A stretch of DNA of 64,000 bases, taken from the NCBI RefSeq assembly GCF_020382885.2, contig NC_058495.1, forward strand, positions 26,946,627 through 27,010,626. The letters are read 5' to 3'. A program made the translations under genes and the position numbers. Origin of the DNA: Scatophagus argus (Eukaryota > Chordata > Actinopteri > Scatophagidae). The notes beneath the pieces are model-generated. The model did no database searches, was not told where the DNA came from, and saw only the letters and a list, made by a program, of their open reading frames with translations. Below, in pieces: positions 56,110 through 64,000 of the stretch; position 1 is the stretch's first letter, and the number at the start of each line of letters is the position of its first letter.

Positions 56110-57858
56110 ACTACTAGAGTCCAGATCAGACCGGGTCTGGACTCTGGTCCTGGATCCTGTCTGTATTGATATTTCTGCTGCTGAGAAGGTTGCGCGAGCC
56201 GCTGCTAGCTGTTAGCATGTAAGAATATTAGCCTGTTTTGCTCATTAAGTTACCTTCTTATTCGGTGTATCTGTTAGCCTGTTAACTTCGTAACAAACCC
56301 TCCGTTCATGAACGTATTTGGCGACTCGTGATTTTGTTAGTTTCATTCAGTGGTTGAGTTTGTTTTGCTGTCCGACGCTGCGGTGTCACCAAATCTGTGT
56401 CCGGCTGGAACCGTCAACCTCTTCTCTCAGTTCCGCCTTCGAGCTGGACCAAAGAAACCCTAATATCGGAAGAACTCCTACTCTCTTACATTTCCGGTTA
56501 TGTAAGGGGCGCTCGCGAAGTCGTCCAAAATGAGTGCTAACGGAGCTGTAGCCCCAAAATGTAACTTTTATGGTGTGAATTTTTTTTGTCTGCTAATTCT
56601 CTTTATTTTTATGGTATGAGCGGCAGCGACAATAGATACAGTTGTATTAGATGAAAAATTTCTCACGTTTTTGAATTATTATTTCAGTATTTATATACGC
56701 GGTATACGCGCCAGTTTACAGCATTGGCCATTTTGGTTTCACGCATCAGTCAAGCACAAGTTTGCGTTTTGTTTTAAACTCGCTTCTAAGATCTGCTGTA
56801 GCCATCGTTAGGAAAATTCATAAGGACTATGATACACAAAACCGAAACTCTATTATTGTGGTTATGTTTTGGTCTGTAAGTAAGTGTGAGTAATTATTTT
56901 ACCCACTTAGCTCCATTCACTCCCGTTCAAGGATTCAAGGATTCAAGGAGCTTTATTGTCATTTCACACACGTAGAACATGAGTGGAACGAAATTAGTTT
57001 CCCCAGTCCCAGTACAAGCCCAATTGCCTAACAAAATAAATATAAATATAAACAACGCTATATAATATAAAAAAACAGTAGAAGCCATAAACATGTATAT
57101 GTTCATGAAGTTCATTGCGGACTACCTCGCGAGTGCCCCCTAGCTGAACTGCAGTCAACTTTCGGTCCAGTGTGTTTTAATAGGGAGCGGACAGGCTGGA
57201 TGCTGTACATGTGTTCATCTGCTCTGATACTCAGACATCTCATGAAGGCTGATGACACTGCAGAGCCTTTTCTTAGTTACACCACACACACAGACTTCAC
57301 AAAACTCTCATTAAGTTTTTAACCCAACAAACACACACAGAATATATACATATATATGTTTATATTTATACATTTAAAGCTTATAGACTTAATTATTCTA
57401 CATGTTTTATCACACATACTCATTACACATGAGCACAAACCTACTGTCTATCCAGGTCTTTGAAATACAAGTAGTCTAACAAACTGAACCAGGATCAGTC
57501 TGTTTCTAAAAACAGAGTGAAATTTGGTTTAACAAGCACAGATCACATTCACAGAACAGAAAACAGGTCATTTAACAACAAACGGATGTTCAGACAAACC
57601 TTGAGAGGAAAAATGAACAAAAACAAAGAAAGAAACTCTGCTGTGACGATGGATCATTTAAACAGGATGTTTCTGATGTTCATGAAGTTTATTGTAAGTG
57701 CAATGCAGAACATTTCAAAGTTCACACGTGGACTGGAACCTTCCTTCATCCTCAGCTGAACCGAAGTCTGAAACTGTTGCTGTGGAAATACAGGTCAGAG
57801 CTGATCAGAGATCAGGGGAGGATCAGTTTAACTGTGACCAGTGTCATTTAACCCTCCT
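56110..57858. other. tsen2 upstream region and mkrn2os 3' flank
   Basis: 56.1-56.5 kb is moderately CpG-rich and probably the tsen2 promoter. A LINE-type end with TTCAAGGA repeats then GCTTTATTGTCATTTCAC lies at 56930-57010 in minus orientation. The remainder is AT-rich with no recognisable exon. Confidence 0.55.
56928..57080 (-). repeat. LINE-type 3' end, (TTCAAGGA)n-GCTTTATTGTCATTTC family
   Basis: Three GGATTCAA units followed by GAGCTTTATTGTCATTTCAC and 'gtggaacgaaattagtttcc' form a dispersed fish repeat end related in style to the copy at 18713. Family name uncertain. Confidence 0.65.
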
Positions 57859-59641
57859 TCATGAGACAGAACTGATGGGTTTATCTGCTGTGTCCTCCTG
57901 TCTGTCCTCCTGTCTGTCCACCATGTAGTACTGGTGTCTCTGGATGTGGTTGTACAGCGTTGTGTATTTGGAGACCCTCCTCATCCTGGGCAGGATGAAG
58001 CTGTGAGTGAAGGTCTCTCTGCTCAGAGAGCTCCGGCCCTCAGCTGCCAGGACACTGTTAATGAACTGAAGACAGAAGCTGAAGCAATTATGGTCATCCT
58101 CATGGAACCTGAGAGACAGACAGGTGGACAAACAGAGAGAGAGAGACAGTATGATTTGTACCTGTGGCCTTTTCAGACCGGTTGTTAACATGCGTCCATT
58201 TGTGAACAGTCTGCATCAGATGTGAGAACTAACAAGACATCTGGACGCCCCCCTGGTGGCTGGCTGCGGTACAGCTCATAAGCCCCTCCCCCTCCATGTT
58301 AGCAGATGGGACATGAGACAAGCTTAATAAATTTTTCCCAAAGGTGGTTTTTGTCATTTTAGGTAGTTCCTATTGCTTGATGTTTATTATATATTAAGTG
58401 TTCATTTTTCTGATCAGTTGGTTTTAATTAGTTAAAAAGGGGTTTGTGTGTGAGGCTCTGAGGTGTAGCCTACTTGTGCCAGGCAGGGTCCCACATGGAT
58501 CCATCAGAGAAGCGTTCCAGGTACTGGTCCCACTGAGCCAGCAGGTGGAACATGTCGGGTCGGACCAGAGGAACACTGATGCAACGCTCCCATCCACTCT
58601 GATCTCTACGAACGCCACTACGAGTGTAGTTATACACAACTCCTACGCACACACACACAGGAAGCAAGACTCTCGTCAGAGTGTGGTAGGTGGACTCAGA
58701 GTGGATGGACAGAGTTTACCAGAAGTGCAGTCGTCCATGTTATCTGCCCTGAGAGCTCACTGATGTGTTTGTAACTGCTGTGTACATTAAACTGGATGCA
58801 AATTCAAACAAAGCACTACAGACACATGACACAGCAGTGGAGCTACAGCTGGTGTTTTTACAAGAACATCTCAACACTGAAAGCTTCCGTTTACATCACT
58901 GAGAGGATATCAGAAAGTCAGACGATCAAGTTAACTTGACTCTTGAGTCCTACCTGCAGTGTTGGAGATGCCGGTGTGCAGATCTGACGTCCCCTCAAAC
59001 TCCCTGACAGATAAACATCAGGACACACACTGGTTAAACTGGTATCAGCTGGATCAGACTGTGTGAAAGTAGTTCAGACTGGCATACCTGTGTGTGTTTA
59101 CCTGCTGTGGGTGTCTACCTGTGTGTGTTTACCTGCTGTGGGTGCCTACCTGTGTGTGTTTACCTGCTGTGGGTGCCTACCTGTGTGTGTTTACCTGCTG
59201 TGGGTGCCTACCTGTGCGTGTTTACCTGCTGTGGGTCCCTACCTGTGTGTGTTTACCTGCTGTGGGTGTCTACCTGTGTGTGTTTACTTGCTGTGGGTGC
59301 CTACCTGTGTGTGTTTACCTGCTGTGGGTCCCTACCTGTGTGTGTTTACCTGCTGTGGGTGTCTACCTGTGTGTTTACCTGCTGTGGGTGCCTACCTGTG
59401 TGTTTACCTGCTGTGGGTGCCTACCTGTGTGTGTTTACCTGTTGAGATTGTCATGTGCAGGTGCGACTAGCAGGCAGCAGGAGCTCTTGTGTCCGTTGCT
59501 GAAGGGAGAGGGAAGGCTGACTGGCGCCTCCTGCAGTCTGCTCCCCCTCAGCTCCTCCCCACAGCTCGGACACTCCTCTGGCACAGAGAAACAGAAGATC
59601 TCCTTCTGACAGTGAGTCAGCCGGATGACACTGCGATCCAT
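57859..59641 (-). CDS. mkrn2os: MKRN2OS, MKRN2 opposite-strand protein
   Basis: A conserved vertebrate protein of unknown molecular function, named for its place beside MKRN2. Four exons (59439-59641, 58954-59003, 58474-58642, 57859-58108) join in phase to about 223 aa. Features: MDRSVIRLTHCQKEIFCF, a CPSCGEEL knuckle-like pair, the conserved DLHTGISNTAGVVYNYT, GWERCISVPLVRPDMFHLL, WDQYLERFSDGSMWDP, DDHNCFSFCLQFINSVL and FILPRMRRVSKYTTLYNHI. The tail (DRQEDRQEDTADKPISSVS) is hydrophilic. It lies between tsen2 and mkrn2 and is head-to-head with mkrn2 (start codons 1.4 kb apart), as in mammals. Intron 1 begins with a minisatellite made of copies of its own donor region. Identity rests on remembered family sequence plus synteny. 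Confidence 0.9.
59090..59436 (-). repeat. Minisatellite of about eleven 29-31-base units carrying 5' splice-site copies
   Basis: Units read, on the gene strand, CAG-GTAAACACACACAG-GTAGGCACCCACAG with minor variation (29-31 bases). The array starts at the authentic exon 1 donor of mkrn2os (CAACAG|GTAAAC at 59438/59439), so each unit repeats a GTAAAC donor-like site and a second CAG-GTAGGC site. One unit has CAA-GTAAAC. Because 31 is not a multiple of 3, the plus strand shows long open frames in all three phases; these are artefacts. Confidence 0.95.
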
Positions 59642-60308
59642 CTCCTTAAATCCACAATCTTTCCTCTTATGCTTCCAATCCTCCTTTTACCCCTAAATTC
59701 CTCTGACTTCTTGTCTTACTTATCCAGTCTTCCTTTTACTCCTCGAGTCCTCCTTTGCTCATCTTCTTACTCCTCCTCTTCTTCTTCTACTTTTCACTAT
59801 TTTTCAAGGCCTCTTTCTGCAACTCAAACCTTCGGAACCTCCTTTCCTCTTTTCACTCTTCTCTGACTTGTTCTCTTCCTCTCTCCTCTTCTTGTCTGTA
59901 GTCTGTTTCTTCTTCTCTGCTCCTTCATGTCACACCTTGTTGCTAGGTTACAGCCTATCACATAACATCACTGTGTGTCTCTAGCCTATCAGGTTGCAGG
60001 TGTTGTCTAACAGACGGCCATGTGACCCGACTCACCTCTTCCTGCTTCAGTCTGAACAGGTGACCTTTGGACTGTGTTGTCAGTGTGTCGGTGTCACTCT
60101 GAAGTTAACAACTTAACAGAATTACTACAGACTACAGAAATACAGACACAGAGACAGAAATACAAACATAAATAAAACGAAAATGGAAAAAAAGTGACTG
60201 AAAAACTGGAAGAATGTAACTGCCTTCAAAACAAAAGACTTGCCTGCGACTTGATTGATTCAGCACACAGACTGAATGTAGGTCAACACTTTTTCCATCT
60301 CATCTGTC

Positions 60309-60351
<43 letters not shown>

Positions 60352-61020
60352 GATCTATCAGCTCAATGTGCTGCAGAGGATCTGAGAGCAACATTGCATG
60401 TGAAAAAAAATCTTTGTCACGTTTCAAGCTTACATGTGGTCACGCTGTAAAACATCTATTTGTATAACATACTGTACATACAGCACTTGTAGTGTGGCTG
60501 TCTTGTGAAAACCACGTGTCTCTAAAAAGTTTCCTGAGCTCAGAAAAACAGCCTTTCAGCTTTGTGGCGATTCATTTTTCCAGCTTTTCCAGCTTTCATT
60601 TTTAAAGGGTTTATTTAGTTTAAGAAAGAGGAATGTTTTTTTTCACCACATAAATAAGTCATTACAATGCTGATCATTACAAATTTTCAAATCAACACAT
60701 CTGGACACACGTTTTTCAACGGCATGAAATCTGAAAAGAAGTAGACAAATAACCAAAGATGGAGACAAATGCGGTAAAGGAAAAAGTACTGTATTCACCT
60801 CTGAGGTGAAGTGAAGTAGAAATATGAAATTGCTTAAAATGCTAAACTACCCAAGGAAAGTACAAGTAGCTCAGTACTTGTAAATGTACTAAGTCACTTT
60901 GTGTCACATAAATTCAGAGGAACCTTCCTGCTGTCTACTGGTGTCAGACGGAAGAGTTTGAACGGGACACCAACGTGACAACTTTGAAGCAGCTGTTGTA
61001 GCTGAAACCCTGCGAGAAAG
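59642..61020. other. Shared upstream region of mkrn2os and mkrn2
   Basis: No coding exon. Contains a pyrimidine-rich stretch on the plus strand (59650-59930), a (TG)n microsatellite at about 60307-60350 and AT-rich DNA to 60.95 kb. The mkrn2 5' UTR should lie just before 61021, where 'actttgaagcagctgttgtagc' precedes the ATG. No TATA box was assigned. Confidence 0.5.
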
Positions 61021-62259
61021 ATGAGCACCAAACAGGTGACTTGCAGGTGAGTCTGTCGCTCTGTCTGTCTGTCCGTCTCTCTGTCTATCAGTCTGTCATC
61101 TGTCTGTCTCGCGCCCTAGCAGATCCCGGCGGGCGCGTTAGCCTCATGCTAATGTTTTTAGCTGTTGGCTGCTAGCTGTTAGCTTGTGTTTCGTTCAGTT
61201 CGTCTGACCTGGTGCTCAACATGCAGTGGATTAGAGGTCGGGGTGGACAGAATATCAGAAACTCCAACACTGTAACACAGCCCGGCCAACAAACGGTTAA
61301 TTACACACAACAGCGCTGCCAAAAGAATCACAATCTGTTCATTCGTCACGATCCACGATTTAAATTGCGATCTTTTTCTCTTAGTTTTGCAGTGCCCCGT
61401 AGATTGTAGCCAGGCTTATAGCCTATGAATTGTCACCTTCCGAGGGGTCCTTGAGTGAGTCACCTGTACTGTTGTTACGGTAACCTGCGGATTGGTAAAC
61501 CTTCAACTCTCTGTTACTACAGTGTTGACCTGCACCAATCGGAGCAGTTTTCTTTTGTTGCCATGGTGATTGGTGTTCGTTTGTCACTTCCCGGGCAGCA
61601 GGTGTAACAGGTGTGCTGCGTTTCAGGTACTTCCTCCACGGTGTGTGCAGGGAGGGCAGCCGCTGCCTGTTCTCTCATGACCCAGCCAACAGTAAACCTT
61701 CCACCATCTGCAAGTTCTACCAGAGAGGAGTGTGTGCCTATGGAGAACGCTGCAGGTAACTATCAGCTGACAGGTAACATGCTCCTTAAACATAACACTC
61801 AGCTGGCTCACTGGCAGGTAACACCCACCTGTTCCTGTTGGTGGTTACATCACGTCCTGTGTCTATTCAGGTGTGTGTGACTTGTGTGCAGGTATGACCA
61901 CATCAAGTTTTCATCCAGAGGAGGGGGAGGAGCTTCAGAGGACCAGGCTGTAGGCGGGGCCTCAGTCAGAGGTGGAGCGAAGAAGATGCCGGTTCTCAGA
62001 GAAAGAGGTGACTGACACAGTACAGACTCAGACAGACGTGTCTGCAGCTGGACGTGTTTTTGGGTCTTAGCTTAATGAAGCAGCTCACATTTGGATCTTC
62101 ATCAGGTCAGAGTAAAGTGGGAAAGTGAAACTGATGAGTGGTTTTCCACTCCAGGATGAGTTTGATGTCTTGATGTATTAATGTTTTGTCTGACATACCC
62201 ATCTGTCTCTTTCTGTCGCTCTCTCAGTCCTGGGTGCAGACAGTTCGGGGTCAGAGGTC

Positions 62260-62291
<32 letters not shown>

Positions 62292-63941
62292 TCCTCAGTC
62301 GTATGTTGACGCCATCAGGACGGGTCTGGATGCTTCAGCACAGGAACAAGGTGAACATGCTGTTTTGTGATTGGCTGGTATTTGTCTGTGATGTAGTTAG
62401 TAGGACATAATGGGGTTTGCTGTTCAATAACAGCTGAAGTTCAGTACTGACAGCCAGATTTATGAGGGACTTTTATGTTTACCTGTGTTCTCTACAGCCC
62501 CTCCCACAGTGGGCGGGGCTTACCAGGACCTCCCCCAGCTGTGTCCCTACGCTGCTGCAGGACACTGTTTCTATGAAGAAAACTGTACGTATCTCCATGG
62601 CGACCTGTGTGACGTGTGCGGGTTGCAGGTTCTCCATCCCCACGATCTTGAGCAGAGGAGAGCGCATGAGAAGGTGTGCACGTTCACTAAATTTAATTTC
62701 ATGTAGTTTCATTTTGTTTGGTGCAGGTGAAGGAGCAGTCCACTAGTTCTTCATGTTTTGATGATACAAATCTGTTGTCAGACTGCTGAAACTTGCTGAC
62801 GTGCATTCAGTTTCTTGCTGAAATGAACTAAAACAGCAGTAGCAGCCGATTACTTCAGTATACTCTGTGAAGGACCACGTTGCCCTTGAGTTGCCACCGC
62901 GTCCTCATGGTCCTCCATGGGTGGCAGAGGATGACAACATGAAGGCCAGTCAGTCAGTCAGTGCTGACCTGCAGTCACCCAAAACACAAGGGAGTTGGAC
63001 TGCAGGAGTAAGAGCAGTATGATTCATCTCCTTCAACCTGAGACCACAAACTCGCATAAGAAGGCTGTAAAATATCCAGATTGAAATTACAGCAACACCT
63101 GGTCCAAGAGCAGCAGATGAAAACCGACCAAATAAAACTGTTAACATTAACATCAAACATGTGAACCGCTTGCTTCAGTATCAGCTGATGCTGTCTGTCA
63201 CAAGGCTGATCGATGCTGGTGTCAGCCTCAAAGTCGCTCAAGCTCTACATGATTAATACTTGTCTGTCTGTCTGCCTGTCTGTCTGTCTGTCTGTCTTCC
63301 TGCCTGCCTGCCTGTCTGCCTGCCTGTCTGTCTGTCTTCCTGCCTGTCTGTCTGTCTGTCTGCCTGCCTGCCTGCCTGTCTGTCTGCCTGCCTGCCTGTC
63401 TGTCTGTCTTCCCGCCCATCTGCAGATGTGTCTGCTGGCCTTTGAGGCTGACATGGAGAAGGCGTTTGCAGCCCAGCTGAGCCAGGACAAGGTGGGTTCA
63501 GTCATCATTCAGTGTGGTTGTCATGGTGACAGCAACAGTGACTGATGTGGTCGTTTTCAGGTGTGTTCTATCTGCATGGAGGTGGTGGTGGAGAAGGCGA
63601 TCCCGTCGGAGCGCAGGTTCGGCATCCTGTCCTCCTGCTGTCACACCTTCTGTCTGTCCTGCATCCGACAGTGGCGCTGCACCAGGAACTTCAGCAACAA
63701 GATCATCAAGTAAGAGTTCACACAGAAACCAGGTGCTGGACAGGGTGTGTGAGTCCTGAACAGGGTCAGTGAGTCAGCAAAAGGGTCTGTGAATCTGACC
63801 CAGGGTCTAAGAGGTCTGTCTCTCTGTCAGGGCGTGTCCAGAGTGTCGGGTTGCCTCAGAGTTTGTCATCCCTTCGGTTTACTGGGTGGAGGACCAGGAC
63901 GACAAGGACCACCTCATAGAACTCTTCAAATCTGGAGTCAG
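61021..63941 (+). CDS. mkrn2: MKRN2 makorin-2 E3 ubiquitin ligase, 5' part (runs off window)
   Basis: A ribonucleoprotein-type RING E3 ligase. Eight exons join in phase: 61021-61046, 61627-61755, 61892-62008, 62228-62350, 62498-62673, 63426-63491, 63561-63709 and 63831-63941; the rest lies beyond the right edge. It starts [16 protein letters not shown]. Two CCCH fingers come first ([19 protein letters not shown] and [19 protein letters not shown]), then an Ala11 tract, a third CCCH finger ([14 protein letters not shown]), the makorin Cys-His motif ([19 protein letters not shown]) and the RING ([35 protein letters not shown]). The last visible residues are [12 protein letters not shown]; the fourth CCCH finger expected next is outside the window. 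Exon 6's acceptor follows a (CTGT/CTGC)n array. Identity is very secure. Confidence 0.97.
62260..62292 (+). repeat. (GCA)10-GCT encoding Ala11 in mkrn2
   Basis: Ten GCA codons and one GCT between SSGSEV and [11 protein letters not shown] in the linker between CCCH fingers 2 and 3. Confidence 0.95.
63260..63417 (+). repeat. (CTGT/CTGC)n tetranucleotide array before mkrn2 exon 6
   Basis: About 155 bases of CTGT, CTGC and CTTC units end in CCCGCCCATCTGCAG, the acceptor of exon 6. The array therefore forms the whole polypyrimidine tract and branch-site region. Confidence 0.95.
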
Positions 63942-64000
63942 GTGAGCTACTGTGCCTGGATGCCTCCGGTCCAGTGATCTGAGTTCATGTCCAGCATTTG

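Noticed and set aside
59063-59609. Three long overlapping plus-strand ORFs (117-171 codons) rich in CVYLLWVPTCVCLPAVG repeats
   Set aside because: They are the three phases of the 31-base minisatellite in mkrn2os intron 1; the period makes every frame open. No coding signal beyond the repeat.
63213-63545. ORFs with [13 protein letters not shown] repeats on plus and [11 protein letters not shown] repeats on minus
   Set aside because: Translations of the CTGT/CTGC tetranucleotide array in an mkrn2 intron.

Overview
The window is nuclear DNA of a ray-finned fish, most likely a percomorph teleost. Genes are intron-rich with GT-AG exons and compact introns. The DNA is dense in (CA)n and (CAGA)n microsatellites and carries a tRNA-derived fish SINE, LINE 3' tails and a Tc1/mariner remnant. 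There is no sign of bacterial, viral or CRISPR sequence. The ten gene models below were built by joining exons by hand, checking reading phase and recalling the vertebrate families. No database was searched.

Layout from left to right: dnttip1 (-, 281-4623, MiDAC deacetylase subunit); a gene-poor stretch of about 5.4 kb; pcif1 (-, 10063-15753, cap m6Am methyltransferase); a GC-rich promoter-like block at about 17.4-18.0 kb; hdhd5 (-, 19715-24724, HAD-family hydrolase); isy1 (-, 27092-31581, spliceosome factor); cnbp (-, 33341-34630, seven CCHC zinc knuckles); a pyruvate dehydrogenase phosphatase paralogue (+, 38664-41565); rbm39 (-, 42335-50631, SR-like splicing factor); tsen2 (-, 52731-56109, tRNA-intron endonuclease subunit); mkrn2os (-, 57859-59641); and the 5' part of mkrn2 (+, 61021 to the right edge).

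The genes do not form one pathway. Several are RNA-processing factors (PCIF1, ISY1, CNBP, RBM39, TSEN2, MKRN2), but this looks like ordinary conserved synteny. Tsen2-mkrn2os-mkrn2 and isy1-cnbp are neighbours in mammals too; dnttip1 and pcif1 lie close together on human 20q13.

I found no convincing new multi-gene system. The most unusual material is where simple repeats meet splice sites. Intron 1 of mkrn2os opens with about eleven tandem copies of its own 5' splice site. Many 3' splice sites here have (TG)n, (CT)n or (CTGT)n repeats as their upstream tract. Also notable are a 144-codon unrecognised antisense ORF whose ATG shares a CATG with the phosphatase ATG, and several homopolymer tracts (Glu12, Ala11, Asn4-Ser12) in otherwise conserved enzymes.
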